This document shows positions 1 through 9,003 of a stretch of DNA of 35,405 bases, in pieces. Source of the DNA: Bacteroidales bacterium (GTDB taxonomy: Bacteria > Bacteroidota > Bacteroidia > Bacteroidales > UBA932). The stretch covers positions 1 through 35,405 of the forward strand of contig JAFROJ010000013.1 of NCBI GenBank assembly GCA_017429765.1, in the 5' to 3' direction. The first letter of the stretch is position 1. Every line of letters begins with the position of its first letter. Position numbers and translations under genes: made by a program. Below the pieces are notes generated by a model. That model was not told the origin of the DNA, searched no databases, and saw only the letters and a program-made list of their open reading frames with translations.

Positions 1-118
1 AACGCTCTCGTTTCTTGAGATAAGAATCTCTTCTTATCCCGGTACTTGCTTGTACTTCCCTCAGTCTTGTCAATGAACTTTTTGGTACTTTAAACCCGCT
101 CCTTTTTCAGAAGCGGGT
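1..118 (-). other. Structured 5' leader of a minus-strand transcript leaving the window
   Basis: This stretch lies downstream of the strong minus-strand promoter at 120-150 and contains no ORF. It holds two perfect hairpins: ACCCGCT/AGCGGGT (94-100 with 112-118, 11-nt loop), at the expected transcript 5' end, and GATAAGAA-TCTC-TTCTTATC (19-38). A short direct repeat GTACTT-GCTT-GTACTT (about 42-57) lies between them. A long non-coding structured leader behind such a promoter is typical of Bacteroidota rRNA operons, so a 16S rRNA gene may start just left of the window. That identity is an inference, because no rRNA sequence is inside the window. A structured mRNA leader is the alternative. Confidence 0.45.
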
Positions 119-119
119 G

Positions 120-150
120 CAAAGGTACTATCTTTTCTGAAACCTGCAAA
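120..150 (-). promoter_or_regulatory. Strong Bacteroidota promoter, minus strand
   Basis: Read on the minus strand, TTTG (147-150) is followed after exactly 19 nt by TACCTTTG (120-127), a perfect TAnnTTTG -7 box. The same TACCTTTG box with the same spacing drives tRNA-Val at 21167-21197, which suggests a stable-RNA-class promoter. It reads out of the left end of the window, away from the transporter gene. Confidence 0.7.
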
Positions 151-175
151 TTATTTTTGAAAAAAGTTATCAACA

Positions 176-211
176 GGCCTCTTGTTAGTTAAAACACACG
201 TTCTAGAGGCC
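176..211 (-). terminator. Possible terminator of the DMT transporter gene
   Basis: GGCCTCT (176-182) and AGAGGCC (205-211) form a perfect 7-bp inverted repeat with a 22-nt loop that includes the TAG stop of the transporter. On the minus strand the stem is followed, about 10 nt on, by a CTTTTTTC tract. The long loop and offset T tract make this a weak terminator call. Confidence 0.35.
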
Positions 212-1213
212 CGCGACGACGATCAAGGACAGGCCGGCCACGAAGAACAGGAACATGAGAGCCAACAGACCATAGACTTTCTTGGGCGATCCCTTGAACT
301 CTTTCCAGACGAACACACCCCAAATGGCCGCGATCATCGGGGCTCCCTGGCCCAGGGCATAGGAGACCGCGGGTCCCGCCGCCTTAGAAGTGATGTAACT
401 CAAGGCCGTGCCGAGGCACCAGATCGCACCGCCCAGCATTCCGACGAGATGGGTCTTGGCGTTGCCGGCGAAATATTGCTTGTAGGTCACGGGCTCACCG
501 ACGAAAGGCTTCTTCATCACGAGGGTGTTGAACAGGAAGTTGCTCAGGAGCACGCCAAGGGTGAATATCACGGAAGCGGTGTAAGGGGTCGCGTAGGGAT
601 GGACGAAGGGGGTTCCGCCCGTCACGTTGCCCATACCCCTCATCACGAAGGATGAGAAGAAGGACATCAGGATACCGGCGGCGAAAGCGAGGATGATGCC
701 CTTTTTCTGGTCTGCCTTGCTTATTCCCGACTCTCCCTTCTGACCGGAAGCGATGCCGTTGCAGACAATAGCGAGTACCACCAGGGCCACTCCGATGGCG
801 AGGAGGACGGCGTTACCCTTGTTGTTGGTGATGTAGTTGTTGACCACACCTAGCACCAGGGCTATGCCCACTCCCAAAGGGAAGGCTACCGACAGCCCGG
901 CTATCGAGGTCGAGGCGCTCAGGAGGATATTGGAGGCGTTGAATATGATACCGCCTATGAGTATCCACCCCACGCTCTTCCAGGAAAGATGAGCGAGATT
1001 GTAGAGGAAGGACTCACCGTCGTTGCCGAAACTTCCGAGGGTGAACGCCAGCAGGAGTGAGAAAAGCACCATGCCGATGACATAGTCCCAATAGAATAGT
1101 TCATACCTCCAACTCTTGGCCGCCAGTTTCTGGGTGTTGCCCCAGGAACCCCAGCAAAGCATGATGATGAAGCAGAGGAATACTGCCAGTCCGTAACTGT
1201 TAACGATAACCAT
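203..1213 (-). CDS. DMT-superfamily (GRP/ureide permease-like) transporter
   Basis: This 336-residue, very hydrophobic protein has about ten predicted membrane segments and almost no soluble domain. The N-terminal run VIVNSYGLAVFLCFIIMLCW followed by GSWGNTQKLA and the glycine-rich helices in the middle match the glucose/ribose porter-like branch of the drug/metabolite transporter superfamily, often labelled 'multidrug DMT transporter permease' in Bacteroides. It would sit in the inner membrane and probably moves a sugar or other small metabolite; the substrate cannot be read from sequence. The ATG at 1213 gives an N terminus that enters the first helix directly. It stands alone between the left-edge promoter region and the groEL terminator. 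A RhaT-like rhamnose or fucose symporter role is possible but unproven. Confidence 0.75.
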   Translation of the reverse strand: MVIVNSYGLAVFLCFIIMLCWGSWGNTQKLAAKSWRYELFYWDYVIGMVLFSLLLAFTLGSFGNDGESFLYNLAHLSWKSVGWILIGGIIFNASNILLSASTSIAGLSVAFPLGVGIALVLGVVNNYITNNKGNAVLLAIGVALVVLAIVCNGIASGQKGESGISKADQKKGIILAFAAGILMSFFSSFVMRGMGNVTGGTPFVHPYATPYTASVIFTLGVLLSNFLFNTLVMKKPFVGEPVTYKQYFAGNAKTHLVGMLGGAIWCLGTALSYITSKAAGPAVSYALGQGAPMIAAIWGVFVWKEFKGSPKKVYGLLALMFLFFVAGLSLIVVAGL

Positions 1214-1294
1214 AACTTGACGTTTATATTAATATACTGAATGTCACCGGTTGAATTCGACTGACTAAGTTAATAATAAAACAGGAATATCTAA

Positions 1295-1329
1295 AGAGGC
1301 CGGGCGAAGGAATCCTTCATCCGGCCTCT
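1295..1329 (-). terminator. Rho-independent-like terminator after groEL
   Basis: A perfect 9-bp stem, AGAGGCCGG (1295-1303) with CCGGCCTCT (1321-1329), encloses a 17-nt loop that can itself pair GAAGGA with TCCTTC. It begins 21 nt after the groEL stop on the minus strand and is followed by TTTAGATATT, a short T-rich tail. It probably ends the groES-groEL transcript. Confidence 0.6.
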
Positions 1330-1350
1330 GGTCTTTCGTCGCGAAGCGGT

Positions 1351-2988
<1,638 letters not shown>

Positions 2989-3002
2989 TTAAATATTAAT
3001 GA

Positions 3003-3269
3003 TCACAGAACAGCCAGGATATCCGACTGCTTGACAATCAGGTATTTCTTATCCTCGAAAGTGACCTCGGTGCCGGCGTACTTGCCGTAGAGGACTTCCT
3101 CACCGACTTTAACCTCCATCGGTTCGTCCTTTTTGCCGGGACCGACGGCGATCACCTTGCCCTGCTGGGGTTTCTCCTTAGCTGTGTCAGGGATGTAGAT
3201 TCCTGAGGCTGTCTTTGTCTCGGCCTCCTTGGGCTCGATCAAGACTCTGTCTGCCAATGGTTTAATCAT
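3003..3269 (-). CDS. groES: Co-chaperonin GroES (Hsp10)
   Basis: The product has 88 residues, slightly shorter than the E. coli protein (97). It begins [20 protein letters not shown], the standard GroES start. Residues 17-35 form the mobile loop that docks on GroEL ([19 protein letters not shown]), followed by [10 protein letters not shown] and the C-terminal [17 protein letters not shown] strand. It forms the heptameric lid of the GroEL chamber. It is first in the operon, and the 196-bp divergent gap upstream must hold its promoter. No CIRCE element is visible there; instead there are inverted repeats at 3318-3356 and 3365-3377. Confidence 0.97.
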   Translation of the reverse strand: MIKPLADRVLIEPKEAETKTASGIYIPDTAKEKPQQGKVIAVGPGKKDEPMEVKVGEEVLYGKYAGTEVTFEDKKYLIVKQSDILAVL

Positions 3270-3317
3270 GATATTAAGATTTTGTTAACGTATTATTCTC
3301 TCTACCCCGGGCTTTTT

Positions 3318-3356
3318 CCGGAGGCACGTTGGAAGAATCAAAGGCTGTGCCACCGG
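3318..3356. repeat. Imperfect inverted repeat upstream of groES
   Basis: CCGGAGGCAC (3318-3327) and GTGCCACCGG (3347-3356) pair at 9 of 10 positions across a 19-nt spacer, within the groES/macroglobulin divergent region. If transcribed toward groES it would form a stable leader hairpin. As DNA it could be an operator. It differs from CIRCE (TTAGCACTC-N9-GAGTGCTAA). Confidence 0.5.
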
Positions 3357-3364
3357 AGGCTTAC

Positions 3365-3377
3365 TGACAAAATGTCA
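3365..3377. repeat. Short palindrome TGACA-AAA-TGTCA in the groES/A2M divergent region
   Basis: A perfect 5-bp dyad with a 3-nt spacer lies about 96 nt upstream of the groES start and about 40 nt upstream of the macroglobulin promoter. Its minus-strand reading includes TTTTG, which could act as a -33 element for groES. The role is unknown: operator or chance. Confidence 0.35.
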
Positions 3378-3415
3378 CGCCGACGGACCTGACTCGACAC
3401 ACGCCCGGAAGGCGG

Positions 3416-3445
3416 TTGACAATCGCATATTATTTGTTATATTTG
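3416..3445 (+). promoter_or_regulatory. Promoter of the A2M-pbpC operon
   Basis: TTG (3416-3418, within TTGAC) is followed after 19 nt by TATATTTG (3438-3445), a perfect TAnnTTTG -7 box. The ATG at 3466 is 20 nt further on, giving a very short 5' leader without a Shine-Dalgarno. Confidence 0.7.
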
Positions 3446-3465
3446 AAGATAAATATTGATGAGAC

Positions 3466-6400
3466 ATGAATAGAGCAGCTAAGGTCATCCTGGCCGTGTC
3501 GGCCCTTGCCGTCATAGCGGCCTCGGCGTCTTCTTGCAGCCGTTTCGGCAAGAGCAAGGGGCAGAGCACTGAATTCGCCACATTCATAAAGGCTTACACA
3601 GGAGGCATAATCTCGGACAAGTCCACCATCAGGGTGGAGCTCACTTCCGACGTGCCGGAAGTGACTCCGGGAGGTGACATCAAGGAAGGCGTCCTGACCT
3701 TCTCACCCGCCATAAAGGGCACGGCGAGATGGCTGTCACAGAGCACAATCGAGTTCATCCCCGAGACCGGGGCTCTGAAACCCGGCCAGGCGTACACCGG
3801 CAGACTGAGGTTGGACAAGATCCAGAAAGTCGGATCAAGGAAGTTCAAGAGATTCTCCTTCAACTTCCTTGTGGCGATCAAAGAGGCGGTCCTGTCCCTT
3901 GACGACATCACGATCACCCCGTCCTCCCCGGACAAGGCGAGCGTGACCGGCACAATCGCGCTGACTGAGGAGTTGCCCGTCGAGAAAGTGCGAAGGATGA
4001 TCGCCTACGACTATCCCGACCATTCCGCCGAGCTGAGCGTGACCGCCGGGGCTGATCAGCTCAGCTACCACTTCGACCTCGTGGGCCTGACCAGGAACGA
4101 CAAGGACAACACCCTAAAAATCACCATGAGATCAGGTGACACGGGATTCGTGACCGACTCCAAGATAGAGACCACGATCCCTTCCATGACCGGTTTCAAG
4201 ATCGTCAGCGCCGAGAGGGTCGAGGCTGCCGACCCGTTCATCAGCGTGTTCTTCTCCAACCCGGTCCAGGATGTCGCGGACAACTCCGGCCTTTTCAAAC
4301 TGGAAGGGGTCGGCAACTACTACATCCAGTCCGAGAACTCCAGGGTGAAGATATTCTATGACACCACCAATGACGGGCCTGTCACCCTGACCGTGTCAGG
4401 AGATGTGAAGAGCCACGACGGTCAGAGACTGGGAGCGGATTATTCCAAGACCTTCACAGCCGCCGAGGAGAAACCCGCCGTGGAGATTCCCCTGACCGGG
4501 ACCATCCTCCCCAACTCCAAGGAGCTCATCCTCCCCTTCAAGGCCGTGAACCTCAACGCGGTCGATATCAAAGTCATACAGATCTACGAGGACAACGTCC
4601 TCATGTTCCTGCAGGACAACAGCCTCGACGGGCAGAACTCCCTGAGGCGCAGCGGGAGGCTTGTCTACAAAAGATGCGTCCGGCTGGATTCCGACCCGTC
4701 CAGGAACCTTCACAAGTGGCAGGACTACAGCGTGGACCTCTCCGGGCTGTTCAAGCAGGAGGCCGGTGCCATCTACAGGATCAGGATTTCCTTCAAGCAG
4801 GAATATTCAGTCTACGGCAAGACCGTTGAGTTCAAGAGCGGCACCCCGACCAACGAGCTCGTGAGCCTGTCGTCCGACAACGACGGGGACGCCGAGTTCG
4901 GCGAGTGGGACAGGCCCGACCCTTGGTACTACGACTCCTTCTACGACTGGTCACGCTATGAGTGGGAAGACCGGGACAACCCCATGAAACCCACCTATTA
5001 CATGGAGGACGACCGCTTCCCCTCCGTCAACCTCCTGACTTCCAATCTGGGAGTGATCGCCAAATACGCCGGCGGGGACGAGCTTTGGGTCAGCGTCAGC
5101 GACATTCTCACGGCCGAGCCGGTGTTCAACTCCGAGCTCTATGTCTACAGCTACCAGCTGAAGGAGATCGGCTACGCCAAGACCGGCACTGACGGAATGG
5201 CAGAGATATCCCTTTCCGGCAAACCGTTCGTCGTGGTGGCCAAGCGAGGCGGGGCGACCAGTTACCTGAAAGTCACCGCCGGGGACGAGAAGTCGCTTAG
5301 CCGCTTCGATGTGGGCGGCAAGGTGCTGGAGAAGGGTCTCAAGGCCTTCATCTACGGGGAGAGAGGGGTATGGCGCCCCGGTGACACCCTCCATGTCAGT
5401 CTCATTCTCGAGGACAAGGACAACATCATTCCCGACAGTCATCCGGCCGTCATGGAACTCTACACCCCGGAGGGACAATTCTACACCAAGAACGTCAACG
5501 GCGCCGCGAAGGACGGCTTCTACGTGTTCAACATACCCACCAGGCAGGATGATCCGACCGGCACCTGGAACGCCTACTTCAAGATCGGGGGAGCCACGTT
5601 CCACAAATCGCTGAAAGTTGAGAGCGTGAAGCCTAACAGATTGAAGATCAACCTCGACCTGGGAGATGGAGCCATCGACGGAGGGAAGAGGGTGACTGTG
5701 GGAATATCCTCCAACTGGCTCACAGGCCCCGCCGCGGCGGGACTGAACGCCAAGGTGGGGATGACCCTCCGCTCCGGAGCCTCGACATTCAAAGGATATG
5801 AGGGTTACAGCTTCACGACCCCGATGTCGGATTTCACAAGGAGCGAGCATGAGCTGATCGACACCAGGCTCGACCAGAACGGGGAGGCGCGCGTCACGGT
5901 GGAGACACCTCCGGCGGAGAACGCCCCCGGAATGCTGGCGGCTGACATAGTCACGACGGTGGAGGAACCCGGAGGGGATGTCAGTTTCAACACCTTGACA
6001 GTCCCTTATTCCCCGTATTCATCCTATGTCGGCGTCAGGATCCCGAAAGAGGAAGACAGCCATTGGCTGGAGACAGACAAGGACTACAAGATCGATGTGA
6101 TCGTGGTCGACAAGGACGGCGCCGCCGTCACCGGTGACGACCTGACATATTCATTGTATAAGATCAAGTGGAGCTGGTGGTGGGAGAGCCGCGAGGAGAG
6201 TCTCGACTCCTACGTGAACAGTTCCTCGGCCGAGATGATCTCGTCCGGGACCCTCAAGTCCGCGAGGAACGGAAGTTCCATCCCGTTCAGGGTGGATTAC
6301 CCGGAATGGGGGCGTTACCTTTTGATTGTCAAGGACATCAACAGCGGGCATATTTCCGGAGGCGTCTTCTACGCCGACTGGCCTTCCTACAGGGGAAGAT

Positions 6401-9003
6401 CTTCCAAGTCCGATCCCGACGGGCTCACGATGCTGACTTTCTCCACCGACAAGGAGTCCTACGACGTGGGAGAGACCGTGACAGTCTACATCCCCGGCGC
6501 CGCGAAGGGCCAGGCCCTGGTCTCGCTTGAGAACTCAAGGGGCGTCCTCGACAGGAAGTGGGTGAAGACCTCCGGTGAGGGCGACGCCGTCTTCACGTTC
6601 AAGGTCACCCCGAGAATGGCGCCTAACTTCTACATCCACATCTCCCTGCTCCAACCCCATGAGAGGGCGGACAACGACCTGCCGATAAGGCTGTACGGGG
6701 TTATTCCCGTCCTGGTCAACGACAAGGACTCACATCTCGAGCCGGTTCTCGAGATGCCCGACGTGCTGCGTCCGGAGGAGGAGTTCAAGGTCAAGATCAA
6801 AGAGAAATCCGGGAAGCCGATGACCTACACCCTCGCCATTGTGGATGAGGGACTGCTTGACCTGACCGGGTTCAAGACCCCGGATCCTTGGAAAGCCATG
6901 TACGAGAGGGAGGCCCTCGGGGTCAGCACTTGGGATCTATATGACTATGTGATAGGAGCTTACAGCGGCCGTTTCTCCCCGATGTTCAGCATTGGTGGAG
7001 ACGAGAATGTGGTAGTTGGCGCCAAGAAGGACAACCGCTTCAACGCCGTGGTCAAGTTCTTGGGGCCCTTCACTCTCCAGAACGGCTCGGCGACCCACAA
7101 GATAACCTTGCCCATGTACGTCGGAAGCGTCAGGGTCATGCTGGTGGCCGCCCATGGGGCCCAGTACGGCAATGTCGACAAGACCGTGCCTGTGCGCTCG
7201 CCCCTTATGGTACTCCCTACCCTGCCGAGAGTGATCGGCACAGGAGAGAAGGTCACTCTGCCGGTCAATGTGTTCGCCCTGGAGGAGGGCGTCAAGGACG
7301 CCAATGTCAGCGTCAAGGTAGAGGGCCCGCTAAAGCTGACCGGCGACGCGAAGGCTTCCGTCCACTTTGACAAGCCCGGCGACAAACTTGTCAAGTTCTC
7401 GCTCGAGGCCACCGGAGAGGGGGTCGCCAAGGTCACTGTGTCAGCGGACGGGGGCGGACACAAGGCCGGGGACACGATAGAGATCACTGTCCGGGACCCC
7501 AACCCCGCCACGGTGAACATCACCAAGGCGGTCATCGGCAAGGGCGAGTCCAAGCGTTTCGGCTATTCGCCGTTCGAGTCGTCCGACCACCAGTGGGCCA
7601 CCCTGGAGCTCGCCAGCTTCCCTTCGATGGATCTTGAGGGAATATTCAAATTCATAAAGGATTACGACTACAACTGCACGGAGCAGATTTCCTCACGCGG
7701 GATCAGCCTCCTCTCCATCAAGGACATGCTGCCCGAGGCGAAGAGGGCTGAGGCCGAGAGACTCATCCCCGACCTGCTCCAGCAACTCTACCAGAGGCAG
7801 CTCGGCAACGGCGGCTTCGCCTATTGGCCCGGCTCGCCCGACGCCAACAGCTGGGTGAGCTCGATGGCCGGGCAGTTCATGGTCATGGCCTCCCAGAACG
7901 GCTTCAGCGTCAGCAAGGGAGTCCTCGCCAGCTGGGCCAGGTTCCAGAAGAAGGCCGTCCAGGACTACAGGGCCAATCCTGAATATCCCCTCTGGGACTT
8001 CGAGCAGGCCTATCGACTCTACACCCTCGCCTTGAAAGGTGAGAGCGAGAGCGGCGCGATGAACAGGCTGAAGGAGAGCGAGTCACTCTCGAGGCAGGCC
8101 GGATGGATGCTGGCCTCAGCCTACGCCCTATCGGGCAAGAAGAACATCGCGAGGGATCTGGTGGCTAGACTCACCACCGAATTCTCCGAGTACGCCGAGT
8201 CCGGAAGAACCTTCGGCTCCATCACGCGTGACAAGGCCGTGGCCCTTGAGACAAATGTTCTCGTCGACGATATCCCGGCGGCGATGGATCTCGCCCAGGA
8301 GGTCGCCAAGGCCATGTCCGGTGGCTGGTACATGACTCAGGAGACCGCCTTCGCCGCCAGGTCAATGGCAACCCTTGCCGCCAAGGTCAACTCCGGCAAC
8401 CTCTCGGCGGAGGTCATCCAGTCCGGGAACTCCACCCCTGTCAAGACAGCCAAGTCGGTCTATGGGCTCGCCCTCGACACAAAGAGCGGCGGGGCCGAGG
8501 TCAAGAACACCTCCGACGGGGTGATCCACGCCACACTCATCACATCCGTCAAGCCCGAATTCGGGGCCAGGAGTGAGGCCAGAGCCAACGGCCTTTCGAT
8601 GAGCGTCACCTGCACCTCAGAGGGCGGCAAGACTCTCAATCCTTCGGAAATACCTCAGGGAACGGACTTTACCGTGACAATCACAGTTGGCAACACCAGT
8701 GGTGTCAGGGACTACACCAACCTTGCCCTGACCGAGGCTGTCCCCTCCGGCTGGGAGATATTCAACGACCGTCTGTTCGGATCGGGCGAGTCAAAGTCCG
8801 CTTACACCTACCGCGACATCCGCGACGACCGCGTCATCTGGTACTTCGACCTTCCGAGGGGAAGAAGCAAGACCTTCAGGGTCAAGATGCACGCGGCCTA
8901 TGAGGGTGAGTTCACCCTTCCCTCAGTCAAGTGCGAGGCCCTCTACGACGCCAAGATAAGCGCCAACTCCGCCTCCGGTGTGGCGAAGGTTGTCTCCGAA
9001 TAG
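3466..9003 (+). CDS. Alpha-2-macroglobulin family lipoprotein with CTEQ thioester
   Basis: This 1845-residue protein starts with a lipoprotein signal (lipobox ending ASSC, Cys24), so it should be membrane-anchored in the periplasm. Macroglobulin-like domains fill the first two thirds, including the conserved GERGVWRPGD motif (631-640). An alpha-2-macroglobulin core follows around 1190-1270, then the thioester motif C-T-E-Q at 1404-1407 in an alpha-toroid domain, and a C-terminal beta domain (about 1700-1845). Bacterial relatives such as E. coli YfhM trap proteases covalently through the Cys-Gln thioester and are thought to protect the envelope. The stop codon abuts the pbpC start, the classic macroglobulin-PBP1C pairing. 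Length is typical for Bacteroidota homologues. The ATG at 3466 gives a proper signal peptide and lies 20 nt after a consensus promoter. Confidence 0.95.
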   Translation: MNRAAKVILAVSALAVIAASASSCSRFGKSKGQSTEFATFIKAYTGGIISDKSTIRVELTSDVPEVTPGGDIKEGVLTFSPAIKGTARWLSQSTIEFIPETGALKPGQAYTGRLRLDKIQKVGSRKFKRFSFNFLVAIKEAVLSLDDITITPSSPDKASVTGTIALTEELPVEKVRRMIAYDYPDHSAELSVTAGADQLSYHFDLVGLTRNDKDNTLKITMRSGDTGFVTDSKIETTIPSMTGFKIVSAERVEAADPFISVFFSNPVQDVADNSGLFKLEGVGNYYIQSENSRVKIFYDTTNDGPVTLTVSGDVKSHDGQRLGADYSKTFTAAEEKPAVEIPLTGTILPNSKELILPFKAVNLNAVDIKVIQIYEDNVLMFLQDNSLDGQNSLRRSGRLVYKRCVRLDSDPSRNLHKWQDYSVDLSGLFKQEAGAIYRIRISFKQEYSVYGKTVEFKSGTPTNELVSLSSDNDGDAEFGEWDRPDPWYYDSFYDWSRYEWEDRDNPMKPTYYMEDDRFPSVNLLTSNLGVIAKYAGGDELWVSVSDILTAEPVFNSELYVYSYQLKEIGYAKTGTDGMAEISLSGKPFVVVAKRGGATSYLKVTAGDEKSLSRFDVGGKVLEKGLKAFIYGERGVWRPGDTLHVSLILEDKDNIIPDSHPAVMELYTPEGQFYTKNVNGAAKDGFYVFNIPTRQDDPTGTWNAYFKIGGATFHKSLKVESVKPNRLKINLDLGDGAIDGGKRVTVGISSNWLTGPAAAGLNAKVGMTLRSGASTFKGYEGYSFTTPMSDFTRSEHELIDTRLDQNGEARVTVETPPAENAPGMLAADIVTTVEEPGGDVSFNTLTVPYSPYSSYVGVRIPKEEDSHWLETDKDYKIDVIVVDKDGAAVTGDDLTYSLYKIKWSWWWESREESLDSYVNSSSAEMISSGTLKSARNGSSIPFRVDYPEWGRYLLIVKDINSGHISGGVFYADWPSYRGRSSKSDPDGLTMLTFSTDKESYDVGETVTVYIPGAAKGQALVSLENSRGVLDRKWVKTSGEGDAVFTFKVTPRMAPNFYIHISLLQPHERADNDLPIRLYGVIPVLVNDKDSHLEPVLEMPDVLRPEEEFKVKIKEKSGKPMTYTLAIVDEGLLDLTGFKTPDPWKAMYEREALGVSTWDLYDYVIGAYSGRFSPMFSIGGDENVVVGAKKDNRFNAVVKFLGPFTLQNGSATHKITLPMYVGSVRVMLVAAHGAQYGNVDKTVPVRSPLMVLPTLPRVIGTGEKVTLPVNVFALEEGVKDANVSVKVEGPLKLTGDAKASVHFDKPGDKLVKFSLEATGEGVAKVTVSADGGGHKAGDTIEITVRDPNPATVNITKAVIGKGESKRFGYSPFESSDHQWATLELASFPSMDLEGIFKFIKDYDYNCTEQISSRGISLLSIKDMLPEAKRAEAERLIPDLLQQLYQRQLGNGGFAYWPGSPDANSWVSSMAGQFMVMASQNGFSVSKGVLASWARFQKKAVQDYRANPEYPLWDFEQAYRLYTLALKGESESGAMNRLKESESLSRQAGWMLASAYALSGKKNIARDLVARLTTEFSEYAESGRTFGSITRDKAVALETNVLVDDIPAAMDLAQEVAKAMSGGWYMTQETAFAARSMATLAAKVNSGNLSAEVIQSGNSTPVKTAKSVYGLALDTKSGGAEVKNTSDGVIHATLITSVKPEFGARSEARANGLSMSVTCTSEGGKTLNPSEIPQGTDFTVTITVGNTSGVRDYTNLALTEAVPSGWEIFNDRLFGSGESKSAYTYRDIRDDRVIWYFDLPRGRSKTFRVKMHAAYEGEFTLPSVKCEALYDAKISANSASGVAKVVSE

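Noticed and set aside
167-175. TTATCAACA, resembling a DnaA box
   Set aside because: Single site with one mismatch to TTATCCACA, no cluster or AT-rich unwinding region, and no origin genes nearby.
1225-1236. 12-bp palindrome TATATTAATATA upstream of the transporter
   Set aside because: Pure A/T palindromes arise easily by chance; no promoter box could be aligned with it.
3270-3465. CIRCE heat-shock operator
   Set aside because: Searched by eye for TTAGCACTC/GAGTGCTAA and near variants; none present.
4951-5850. 299-aa minus-strand frame inside the thioester macroglobulin gene
   Set aside because: Lies wholly within a well-supported gene in the opposite strand, with no promoter and no recognisable motif.
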